Position numbers and translations under genes: made by a program. Source: Kutzneria buriramensis (GTDB lineage: Bacteria > Actinomycetota > Actinomycetes > Mycobacteriales > Pseudonocardiaceae). Taken from it: a stretch of 64,000 nucleotides of DNA. Within the stretch, counting starts at the first letter, position 1, and each line of letters opens with the position of its first letter. Under the pieces are notes generated by a model. That model saw only the letters and a list, made by a program, of their open reading frames with translations. It was not told the origin of the DNA and ran no database searches. The stretch covers positions 124,001-188,000 of the forward strand of contig NZ_QUNO01000012.1 of the NCBI RefSeq assembly GCF_003387475.1. Direction: 5' to 3'. Of the stretch, positions 42,177 through 49,530 are shown piece after piece.

Positions 42177-42440
42177 GTGGACATCGTGTCGGATGACGAG
42201 CTGCTCTCTCGTGTGGACGCAGGCGCGAGTTACATGGAGATCCTCGAATATCTACGTACGCGGGGTCCTCGGCCGCTCACGCCCATCGGATTGCTGAGTA
42301 TCTTCCACAAAGAACTCGGAATATCGTTCATCAAGGCGAGGACGATGTTCGAGTACTTCGACCCACAGTTGAGGCCGATCGTCGACACGGCCCTGATCAA
42401 CGAACGCGGGCGCCTTCTCCTGCTGGAGCGGCGTAGTTGA
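42177..42440 (+). CDS. Small acidic protein, candidate immunity protein for the toxin tip
   Basis: This 87-residue cytosolic protein has no family that I recognise. It is predicted to be mainly helical, with segments SDDELLSRVDAGASYMEILEYL and LGISFIKARTMFEYFD, and it has no signal peptide. The first possible GTG is directly after the toxin stop codon, and a second GTG is at 42186, so it is co-transcribed. A small unrelated gene immediately downstream of a HINT-tip toxin is the usual position of its immunity gene. Base composition is more A/T-rich than its neighbours, like the tip itself. It is followed by a terminator hairpin, so the two genes form a closed unit. Function is inference from context. 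Confidence 0.7.
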   Translation: MDIVSDDELLSRVDAGASYMEILEYLRTRGPRPLTPIGLLSIFHKELGISFIKARTMFEYFDPQLRPIVDTALINERGRLLLLERRS

Positions 42441-42444
42441 CGCA

Positions 42445-42476
42445 GAAGCCCCGTCGGATGTTTCCGGCGGGGCTTC
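42445..42476 (+). terminator. Hairpin terminator after the candidate immunity gene
   Basis: GAAGCCCCG (42445-42453) and CGGGGCTTC (42468-42476) pair perfectly, and inner bases CGG/CCG extend the stem across one mismatch. It lies 5 nt after the stop and 45 nt before the convergent VOC gene. Confidence 0.75.
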
Positions 42477-42520
42477 CGCGCATCGACGACCCGGGAAGCG
42501 ACTACGACCCCTGTGCAGCG

Positions 42521-42913
42521 TCAGCTCAGTGGGCAGAACAGGTCCACGCCGTTGCCGTCGGGGTCGCGGACGACGGCGTAGCGCTGGCCCCAGAAGGCGT
42601 CCCACGGTTCCAGGTGCCCCGGGTGGCCGGCGTCGACGAACTCCCGGTAGACGCGGTCGACCTCGGCCGGGGAACCGCACCGGAACGCCAGGCCGACGCG
42701 GGGAGAGCCGGCCGCCGGGGACCAGGTGGGGTCGAAGGAGCGGACGGTGTCGACGGTGTCCCACATGATCTGGAGACCGCCGGGCAGCGCGGCGGCGACG
42801 TGGGGCTCGGAGTCGGAATCCAACGGGATGTCCAACCCGAGGAGGCGGTAGAAGGCGAGGGACTTGGCCATGTCGTCGACGACGAGGCCGACGACGGCGA
42901 GCTGAGGTGTCAT
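42521..42913 (-). CDS. VOC-family (glyoxalase/bleomycin-resistance-like) protein
   Basis: This 130-residue protein has two beta-alpha-beta-beta-beta units: LAVVGLVVDDMAKSLAFYRLLGL at the start (residues 5-27) and YAVVRDPDGNGVDLFCPLS at the end. The length fits a single-chain dimeric VOC protein. Metal ligands are not the canonical His/Glu set, as the first strand has Val-Gly instead of His, so a binding or unrelated catalytic role is possible. It is transcribed toward the toxin-immunity unit and shares no operon with it. Confidence 0.85.
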   Translation of the reverse strand: MTPQLAVVGLVVDDMAKSLAFYRLLGLDIPLDSDSEPHVAAALPGGLQIMWDTVDTVRSFDPTWSPAAGSPRVGLAFRCGSPAEVDRVYREFVDAGHPGHLEPWDAFWGQRYAVVRDPDGNGVDLFCPLS

Positions 42914-42956
42914 GCGGCCACGCTAAGGACGCCCCACCGGACAGGTCTTGAAGGAA

Positions 42957-44333
42957 TCAGACACCGCAGGACTTGGGACCGCCGGAGAAGCCGGCGCGGA
43001 AGGCGAGCACACGGTCGAAGCCGGTGGGCAGGCCCTTGCCGGAGGTGCCCCGCGACGCGTAGTCGTAGCCGAGCAGCACGCCGACGGACTTGTCCAGGTC
43101 ACCGGGCGACAGCTGCAACTGGTTGCCCTTGTGGGTCAGCACCGACGACGAGTAGGCCCCGGCGAGACAGACGGCCGCCTTCCCGGCATCGGGGCCGTCG
43201 ACGGGCTTGCCGAGAGCGGAAAGCGCTGCCAGGGCGTACCGGGTGACGATCAAGGTGCCGGCGGCGAAGTCACCGATGTTGGAGACGATCAAGGGCACGG
43301 TGCCCTTCGTCGACAACGAGATCGACTTGGTGTCGGGGCAGTAGGCCACCGGGCCCTGGTCGCCGCAGCCGGCGGCCCCGTCGGTCTGGGTGAGCTTGGG
43401 CTGCGACCAGTTCGACCCGGCCACGGAAGCGAAGAACGACGAGGCGTCCGGCGTGAGGGCGTTGACCAGGTCGGGCAGGGTGAGGTTGCCGCCCCGGGCC
43501 TGGTCGCGGGGATCGGTGAAGGTGCGTTGCGTGAACTGCCGATTGGCCACGGTCATGCCGGCGCACAGCTTGGGCCCCTGCTGGTAGCCGTCCTGGAACG
43601 CGGACACCCGGTCGAAGGCGTCGCCATGGGCGCCCTCCTCACCCGCGCTGGTGCCGACGGGGTCCCGGAACGTGGCCAGGGCGCTGATGGCCTTGTCGAG
43701 CTGCTGGGCGTTGATCCGAAGGTGCGGCGCCTTGCCGTCGACGACGGACCGCACGAACGCCCCGGAGTAGCAGTCGGCCATGGTCTCGATCAGGATCGTC
43801 GGATACCGATCGGGGTCGGCACGGGCCACATCCTGGGTGGGTGAGGTCCGGTTCTGCACCGCATGCCCCATCTCGTGCGCCAGCACGACGACCACGGACG
43901 CGTCGCCGAACTGGTCGCGCAGCACGGGCAGCAGCGCGGCCCGGTCCCACGCGACGGAATCCTTCGCCGGACAGTAGAAGGCGTTGCCCTCCACATCGGA
44001 CGCCTGGTCGGTGCACGGCGGCGCCTTGGCCTTGTCCTTGCTGGTGTCCACGGAGTACACGCCGCCGGTCACGTCCCGCCACGCCTTGCCGAACACGGTG
44101 GGGAAGTTCTGCCGCCAGTAGGCCTGCACGTCGGTGATGGTGGACGCGGCGATCCGGTCGGTGGTGCTGTCGTCGGTGCCCTGCACGAAGCTCGGCTCGA
44201 CGCCGTCGCCGACGAGCACGGAGCCCGCGGTGATCGGCTCGGCCACGCCGGCGATGCTCGCGCAGCCGGCCGCCGTGAGCACGGCGAGCAGGGCGACGAG
44301 CACGCCGCCGGTTCGCCGAGCAGATCCACGCAC
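42957..44333 (-). CDS. Lipoprotein neutral zinc metallopeptidase, paralogue 2
   Basis: This 458-residue lipoprotein has signal peptide and lipobox LTAAGC, the zinc motif in VVVLAHEMGHAVQNRTS, and the downstream ETMADCYSGAFVRSV block. It has the same domain order as the protein at 28867-30288, including the paired cysteines, SVAWDRAALLP and the GDLDKSVGVLL segment near the C-terminus. It is a diverged duplicate, not a recent copy. The GTG at 44333 gives the best signal peptide; no strong ribosome-binding site is visible. It is divergent from the alpha/beta hydrolase gene 54 bp away. Confidence 0.87.
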   Translation of the reverse strand: MRGSARRTGGVLVALLAVLTAAGCASIAGVAEPITAGSVLVGDGVEPSFVQGTDDSTTDRIAASTITDVQAYWRQNFPTVFGKAWRDVTGGVYSVDTSKDKAKAPPCTDQASDVEGNAFYCPAKDSVAWDRAALLPVLRDQFGDASVVVVLAHEMGHAVQNRTSPTQDVARADPDRYPTILIETMADCYSGAFVRSVVDGKAPHLRINAQQLDKAISALATFRDPVGTSAGEEGAHGDAFDRVSAFQDGYQQGPKLCAGMTVANRQFTQRTFTDPRDQARGGNLTLPDLVNALTPDASSFFASVAGSNWSQPKLTQTDGAAGCGDQGPVAYCPDTKSISLSTKGTVPLIVSNIGDFAAGTLIVTRYALAALSALGKPVDGPDAGKAAVCLAGAYSSSVLTHKGNQLQLSPGDLDKSVGVLLGYDYASRGTSGKGLPTGFDRVLAFRAGFSGGPKSCGV

Positions 44334-44387
44334 CAGCCCAGTCTGCCCGACCCGCCCCGGGTATCGTTGGCCGGCAAGGGGGTTGAC

Positions 44388-45104
44388 ATGGACCTGACGA
44401 AACGCGGCGACGGGCCCTTGCTGCTTCTGCTGCACGGGGGCGGCGGCAGCGCCAGCAGCTACGACGCGGTGCTGGACATCCTGGCCGACCAGTACACGGT
44501 GGTCACGTACACGCAGCGCGAGGGCGGCCCGGTGGAGCGGGCCGACGAGGCGGCGGCGGTGCTCGAGGAGCTCGGCGCGACCAAGGCGGCGGTCTTCGGC
44601 AGCAGCGCCGGCGGCCTGGTCGCCCTCGACCTGGTGGCACGGCATCCGCAACGGGTCGGGCTGGTCATCGCGCACGAGCCGCCGGTCATGTCGCTGCTGC
44701 CCGATGCCGACGAGGTGATCCGGGAGTTCCACGACCTCGCCGACGCCCCCGACGCGGGCATGCGCTTTCTCCGCCTCACCGGCATGCTCGGCCCGGTCGA
44801 CGAGTCCGTGATGGCGGCCGTCGCGGCGCAGCTGCACGTCGACGGCGCGGAGGTCGCCGCCTTCGTCAACCACCAGCTCGACCTCGCGGCGATCAAGGCC
44901 GGCGGTGTCCCGGTCGTGCTGGTCGCCGGCAAGGCAGTCACCGGCACGCTGCCGTTCCGCAGCGCCGAGGCAGCCGCCGACGCGCTCCGGGCGCCGCTGG
45001 TGATCTTCCCCGGCAATCACTTCGGCTACGCCCCGATGCCCGGGATCAACGACCCGGCCGCCTTCGGCCGCACCCTGCTCGACCTGCTGAGGTCCCAGCT
45101 TTAG
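44388..45104 (+). CDS. Alpha/beta-fold hydrolase
   Basis: This 238-residue protein has the fold's oxyanion loop (LLLLHGGGGSASSYD), nucleophile elbow FGSSAGG (Ser in G-S-S-A-G) and the final His in GNHFGYAP. The usual acidic residue is not identified with confidence. The substrate is unknown; it is similar in size to small esterases and lipases. The ATG at 44388 follows a GGGGG stretch. Its stop directly abuts the stop of the convergent response-regulator gene at 45105, leaving no space for a terminator. Confidence 0.85.
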   Translation: MDLTKRGDGPLLLLLHGGGGSASSYDAVLDILADQYTVVTYTQREGGPVERADEAAAVLEELGATKAAVFGSSAGGLVALDLVARHPQRVGLVIAHEPPVMSLLPDADEVIREFHDLADAPDAGMRFLRLTGMLGPVDESVMAAVAAQLHVDGAEVAAFVNHQLDLAAIKAGGVPVVLVAGKAVTGTLPFRSAEAAADALRAPLVIFPGNHFGYAPMPGINDPAAFGRTLLDLLRSQL

Positions 45105-45749
45105 TCAGCCCTCCAGGTACCGCAGCACGGCCAGCACGCGACGGTGCTCGGTGCTGGTCTTGGGCAGCCCCAGCTTGTTGAAGATGCCGGCCACGTACTT
45201 CTCCACGGCGCCCTCGGTGATCACCAGCCCCTCGGCGATGCCGGCGTTGGACCGGCCCTCGGCCATCAGGCTGAACGCCTGCCGCTCGCGGGGCGTCAAC
45301 GTCGCCAGCGGGTCCCGGCGGCGGCTGCGCGCGACGATCTGCGACACCACCTCCGGGTCGAACACGGTGCCGCCGGCGCCGACCCGGTCCAGCGCGGACA
45401 GGAACTCCTCGACGTCGGCGACCCGGTCCTTGAGCAGGTAGCCGACGCCGTTGAGCTCGCCGGTGATCAGATCGGACGCGTAGCGCTCCTCGACGTACTG
45501 AGACAGCACCAGCACCGCGGTCGCCGGCCACTGCTGCCGGATCACCAGCGCGGCCCGCAGCCCCTCGTCGGTGTGCGTGGGCGGCATCCGTACGTCGACA
45601 ACCGCCACGTCGGGGGCATGATCCGCGACCGACCGCAGCAGCTTCTCGGCGTCGTCGACGGCGTCCACCACCTCGTGGCCGTTCTCGGTCAGCAGCAGGG
45701 TCAGCCCGTGCCGCAGCAGCACGGCGTCCTCGGCGATCACGATCCGCAC
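45105..45749 (-). CDS. NarL/LuxR-type response regulator (LiaR-like)
   Basis: This 214-residue regulator has the receiver acidic pocket (VIAEDAVLLRHG), phosphoacceptor Asp in VAVVDVRMPPTHTDEG, Lys in YLLKDRVAD, and a C-terminal LuxR helix-turn-helix (LTPRERQAFSLMAEGRSN, then TEGAVEKYVAGIFNKL). The segment MPPTHTDEGLRAAL is typical of the LiaR/DesR group. The GTG at 45749 overlaps the end of the kinase gene by 13 nt. Confidence 0.92.
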   Translation of the reverse strand: MRIVIAEDAVLLRHGLTLLLTENGHEVVDAVDDAEKLLRSVADHAPDVAVVDVRMPPTHTDEGLRAALVIRQQWPATAVLVLSQYVEERYASDLITGELNGVGYLLKDRVADVEEFLSALDRVGAGGTVFDPEVVSQIVARSRRRDPLATLTPRERQAFSLMAEGRSNAGIAEGLVITEGAVEKYVAGIFNKLGLPKTSTEHRRVLAVLRYLEG

Positions 45750-47092
45750 GGCAGCTCCAGGCTCACGGTCGTCGGCCCACCGGCCGGGCTGGTCACGGTC
45801 AGGGTGCCGTCGACGCCGGCCGCGCGGTCGGCGAGCCCGGCCAGGCCGGAGCCGCTGGACATGGCGGCCCCGCCGACCCCGTCGTCGCCGACCTCGACCC
45901 GCAGCGACGTCCCCTGCTGCCGCACGCGAACCCAGGCCCGGCCGGCCCGCGCGTGCTTGACGATGTTGGTCAGCGACTCGGCGATCATGAAGTACGCGAT
46001 CGACTCGGCGGTGCGGCCGGGCCGCCGCGCCACGTCGAAGTCGATCGCCACCGGCACCTCGGAGCGGGCCGCCAGCGCGGACAGCGCGGCGTCCAGGCCC
46101 CGGTCGGCCAGCACGGGCGGGCTCAGGCCCCGGGTGAGCTCGCGCAACTCGACGATCGCCTCCTTGGCGCTGCGGTGGGCCTCCTCCAGTAGCGCCCGGG
46201 TGGCCTCCGGGTCGCTGTCGTACTTGCGGCGAGCCCGGCCGAGCAGCATCGCCAGCGCCACGAGCTGCTGCTGGGCGCCGTCGTGCAGGTCGCGTTCGAT
46301 GCGTCGGCGCTCGGTCTCGGCGGCGGCCATGGCGTCCTCGCGGCGCTGCTCGACCTCGAACACCCGGGCGGCGAGCTGCTCGGCGGACAGTTGCCCCAGG
46401 TACCGCCGGGCCAGCGCGAGATGCCAGGTCAGCATCCACCGCACCAGGTAGGGCACGAGCGGCACCAGCAGCACCAACACCAGCGCCGGCACGCTCTCCC
46501 AGGGATGATCGCCGTCCAGGTACGGCTCGTAGACGGCGTCCACCGCACCGCCGATGAAGTCGCCGCCTGCGGCGATCAGCACGGCCACCGGGCCGACCCA
46601 GCAGATCGCCGCCAGCGTCCCGGTCAGCAGCGCCACCGGCAGCCGGACCAGCTCGTACGCCATCAGCCGCCAGAACTGCCGGCTGGTCGCCAGCCGTCCG
46701 AACAGCGGCAGCAGCGGGCCCCGGCGCGCCGGGAGCCGGACCGCCAGCGGAATGTCCACGCCGAGCACCGACCGGTACCAGCCGACCTCCAACCGGGCGC
46801 AGCCCTCCAGGGCGTACGCGGTGCCGATGGTCCCGAGCACCGCGGCCGGCACGGTGAGCAGCAGCAACAGCATCACCAGCCACCCGGCGGCGGTGCCGTT
46901 CTCGCGGATCGGGCCGACCAGCTCGACGAACACCACCAGCGCCGGGATGGGAGCCACCGCCACCAGCAGGCCGGCGACCAGCACCAGGGCATTGGCGCTG
47001 CTCCAGAAGACACCGCCGAGCAGGTGCAGGGTGGCCCGCCAGGTCCGCGCTTCGCCCAGCGGCCGCAGTATCCGCTCGTGCAGGCTCCCCAT
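45737..47092 (-). CDS. Sensor histidine kinase (LiaS-like, HisKA_3)
   Basis: This 451-residue kinase has six or so transmembrane helices in a putative sensor domain in its first 245 residues, with no large external domain. It then has a coiled linker, the phosphorylated His in RRIERDLHDGAQQQLVAL, and an HATPase domain (N-box AESLTNIVKHARAG, GDDGVGG). It belongs to the group of envelope-stress kinases with an intramembrane sensor. The ATG at 47092 is favoured over an in-frame TTG at 47104. It is coupled to the response regulator at 45105-45749. Confidence 0.9.
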   Translation of the reverse strand: MGSLHERILRPLGEARTWRATLHLLGGVFWSSANALVLVAGLLVAVAPIPALVVFVELVGPIRENGTAAGWLVMLLLLLTVPAAVLGTIGTAYALEGCARLEVGWYRSVLGVDIPLAVRLPARRGPLLPLFGRLATSRQFWRLMAYELVRLPVALLTGTLAAICWVGPVAVLIAAGGDFIGGAVDAVYEPYLDGDHPWESVPALVLVLLVPLVPYLVRWMLTWHLALARRYLGQLSAEQLAARVFEVEQRREDAMAAAETERRRIERDLHDGAQQQLVALAMLLGRARRKYDSDPEATRALLEEAHRSAKEAIVELRELTRGLSPPVLADRGLDAALSALAARSEVPVAIDFDVARRPGRTAESIAYFMIAESLTNIVKHARAGRAWVRVRQQGTSLRVEVGDDGVGGAAMSSGSGLAGLADRAAGVDGTLTVTSPAGGPTTVSLELPCGS

Positions 47093-47150
47093 CACGCCTG
47101 CCAACGCTACGGACGGTTCCGGGACCCGCCTACCGGGTTAACCCCCGGAA

Positions 47151-48092
47151 TCAGGCGTCGAACAGGGCACTCACCGACTCGCCGTTGTGGATGCGCCGGA
47201 TCGCCTCGGCCATCGCCGGCGCGATGGACAGCACCGTCAGCTTGGGCGTGCGCTTCTGGGCCGCGATCGGCACGGTGTCGGTGCAGACGATCTCGCGCAC
47301 GCCCGGCAGGTCGCCGATGCGCTTGATCGCGCCGTCCGCGAACAGGCCGTGCGTGCAGGCGACACGGATCGAGTTGACGCCGAGCTCGTGCAGCCGCTCG
47401 ATCAGCTCGACCACGGTGCTGCCGCGGGCGATCTCGTCGTCGAGCACGATCACGTCCTTGCCGGCCACGTCGCCGATGATCGAGCTGATGCTGACCTTGT
47501 CGTCGGCGAAGCGCTGCTTGGCCCCGGCCGCCACGCCCACGCCCAGCAGCCGGGCGAAGGCCGCCGCCGGCTTGGCGTTGCCCAGGTCGGGGGAGACCAC
47601 CACGGCGTTGGACAGGTCGGCGCCGCGGAAGTGGGCCGCCAGCTCGCGCAGCGCGTGCAGGTGGTCCACCGGCACGCTGAAGAAGCCGTGGACCTGTGGG
47701 GAGTGCAGGGTCATGGTCAGCACCCGGCTCGCGCCGGCGGTCACCAGCAGGTCGGCGACCAGCCGGCCGCCGATGGACACGCGCGGCATGTCCTTCTTGT
47801 CGCTGCGGGCGTACGCGTAGTGCGGGAGCACCACGGTCGTGCGGGCGGCCGAGGCGCCGCGGGCGGCGTCCAGCATCAGCAGGAGCTCGACCAGGTTCTC
47901 CTGGGTCGGCGGCACCAGCGGCTGGATCAGGAACACGTCCCGCTCGCGGCAGTTGGCCTGGAGCTGGACCTCGATGCAGTCGTTGGCGAACCGTTCGACG
48001 CGCACCGGGCGTAGTGGAACACCGAGGTGTGCGCAGATGTCGGCCGCGAGGTCGGGATGGGCGCTGCCGCTGAAGACCGCGATCTCATGCAC
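47151..48092 (-). CDS. Ribose-phosphate pyrophosphokinase (PRPP synthetase), divergent type
   Basis: This 313-residue two-domain enzyme transfers pyrophosphate from ATP to ribose-5-phosphate. It has the N-terminal strand IAVFSGSAHPDLA, the region LPHYAYARSDKKDM at the ATP flexible loop, and VVSPDLGNAKPAAAFA. The ribose-5-phosphate loop reads LDDEIARGSTVVE, where standard bacterial Prs enzymes read DDMIDTAGT or similar. The loop and the SDKKDM change suggest a paralogue with altered substrate or regulation, not the housekeeping copy. The GTG at 48092 gives the family N-terminus. It is 115 bp from the divergent secreted-protein gene. Confidence 0.85.
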   Translation of the reverse strand: MHEIAVFSGSAHPDLAADICAHLGVPLRPVRVERFANDCIEVQLQANCRERDVFLIQPLVPPTQENLVELLLMLDAARGASAARTTVVLPHYAYARSDKKDMPRVSIGGRLVADLLVTAGASRVLTMTLHSPQVHGFFSVPVDHLHALRELAAHFRGADLSNAVVVSPDLGNAKPAAAFARLLGVGVAAGAKQRFADDKVSISSIIGDVAGKDVIVLDDEIARGSTVVELIERLHELGVNSIRVACTHGLFADGAIKRIGDLPGVREIVCTDTVPIAAQKRTPKLTVLSIAPAMAEAIRRIHNGESVSALFDA

Positions 48093-48206
48093 GTGAACGG
48101 ATGCTACCCGGCCGAATAACGACCGGCGGTGAACCGATCGACGGTTTCGACGGTAGTAACCCCGCGAACGTGGTTCAGACCAAGAACGACGACAGGAGAC
48201 GCCGCA

Positions 48207-49454
48207 ATGTCCTGGATTGCCGATATGAGTCCCAGTCGCAAACGCGCTGCCATCCTCGGCACCGCCGCCGCGCTGGGCGTCGCCGTCGTGCTGGGAGGTG
48301 GATTCGCGATCATCTCGGGCACCAGCCACGCGGCGACCGAGAACTGTCAGGGCCTCGACCAGGCTTTGCAGAACAACCTGAACTTCATCGCGCAGCAGAA
48401 GGCCAACCCCACCGCGGTGTCCGCGGCGAACATCGCCAACCGCGAGGCCGTGGTGGCCCAGATCCAGCAGCGCCGCCAGGCCGCCGGCTGCACCAACAAC
48501 GTGACCGCCTCGGCCGACGCCAACAAGAAGAAGGGCAGCGGCGAGAACTGCAACGGCCTGCAGACGGCCCTGCAGAACAACCTGAACTTCATCGCGCAGC
48601 AGAAGGCCCACCCCGACGCCCAGTCGGCGGCGCGCATCAAGAACCGCGAGGCCGTGGTCGCCCAGATCGAGCAGCGCCTGAAGGCGGCCGGCTGCGACCA
48701 GAACGGAAACGGTTCCGGCAACGGCTGCCCGACCTCCACCGACACGAACACGCCCCCGGCGACCACCACCGACAACAACGGCGGCATGGGCAACGGCGGC
48801 ATGGGCGGCGACAACGGCATGGGCAACGGGAACGGCACCGACACCAGCGCGCCCCCGACCACGACCACGACCGACAACGGCATGGGCAACGGGAACATGG
48901 GCAACGGCGGCTGCAACAACGGCGGCTGCAACAACGGCGGCATGGGCAACGGCGGCATGAGCACCGACACCAGCGCGCCCCCGACCACGACCACGACCGA
49001 CAACGGCATGGGCAACGGGAACATGGGCGGCGACAACGGTGGCATGAACAACGGCGGCATGAACAACGGCGGCATGAACAACGGCGGCAACAACGGCGGC
49101 AACAACGGCTGCGGCAACGGCGGCACCGACACCGCCAACCCGACCGACACCGCGACCGCGAACCCGACCGACACCAACACCGGCACCAACGCCGGCTCCG
49201 GTTCCGCCGCCAACCAGGTCTGCAAGGGCTCCACCGTGACCACGTCCGGTGCGGGCGGCCTCACGGCCTCCAGCAACCAGTTCCCCAAGGGCACCATGCT
49301 GAAGGTCACCAACCTGGACAACAACAAGTCCATCACCGTCCCGGTGACGTCCACCTCCGGCAGCTGCGTGCTGCTCGACAACGGCGCCTTCAACCAGATC
49401 CACGAGCAGGGCAAGTTCCTGATCCGCCACGCGCTGATCCAGAAGGTCGGCTGA
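48207..49454 (+). CDS. Secreted repeat protein with low-complexity linker and RlpA-like DPBB tail
   Basis: This 415-residue protein has a signal peptide of about 45 residues (ILGTAAALGVAVVLGGGFAI). Two tandem 51-residue helical repeats follow, each beginning ENC and ending AAGC, with the shared core ALQNNLNFIAQQKA. Then comes about 150 residues of Asn/Gly/Met/Thr-rich sequence (NGGM and TTTTTDNG units). The C-terminal 85 residues contain FPKGTMLKVTNLDNNKSITV, typical of RlpA-like double-psi beta-barrels, with two cysteines, but the catalytic Asp region is reduced. It is likely exported and may bind peptidoglycan or glycans. The ATG at 48207 follows ACAGGAGA. Confidence 0.75.
   Translation: MSWIADMSPSRKRAAILGTAAALGVAVVLGGGFAIISGTSHAATENCQGLDQALQNNLNFIAQQKANPTAVSAANIANREAVVAQIQQRRQAAGCTNNVTASADANKKKGSGENCNGLQTALQNNLNFIAQQKAHPDAQSAARIKNREAVVAQIEQRLKAAGCDQNGNGSGNGCPTSTDTNTPPATTTDNNGGMGNGGMGGDNGMGNGNGTDTSAPPTTTTTDNGMGNGNMGNGGCNNGGCNNGGMGNGGMSTDTSAPPTTTTTDNGMGNGNMGGDNGGMNNGGMNNGGMNNGGNNGGNNGCGNGGTDTANPTDTATANPTDTNTGTNAGSGSAANQVCKGSTVTTSGAGGLTASSNQFPKGTMLKVTNLDNNKSITVPVTSTSGSCVLLDNGAFNQIHEQGKFLIRHALIQKVG
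48339..48695 (+). repeat. Two tandem 51-residue coding repeats in the secreted protein
   Basis: Copies at 48339-48491 and 48543-48695 each encode 51 residues. About two-thirds of the positions are identical (ENC at the start, AALQNN-like and AAGC at the end). Each copy begins and ends with a cysteine, so each may be a disulfide-closed helical hairpin. Confidence 0.8.
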
Positions 49455-49473
49455 CAACCCCGTTCACGAACAC

Positions 49474-49522
49474 ACGGACGCCCCCGAACCTGGTCCCAGG
49501 AGCCAGGAACGGGGGCGTCCGT
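49474..49522. terminator. Bidirectional hairpin terminator
   Basis: ACGGACGCCCCCG (49474-49486) and CGGGGGCGTCCGT (49510-49522) form a perfect 13-bp stem with a 23-nt loop. It lies between the stop of the secreted-protein gene and the convergent glgB stop, and can end both transcripts. Confidence 0.8.
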
Positions 49523-49530
49523 TCGTGTGT

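Noticed and set aside
48760-49120. Possible CRISPR or satellite repeats in the GGCATG/AACGGC-rich stretch
   Set aside because: The repeats have unit sizes of 9-18 nt with no spacers and translate in frame as NGGM/TTTDNG linker units of the secreted protein.
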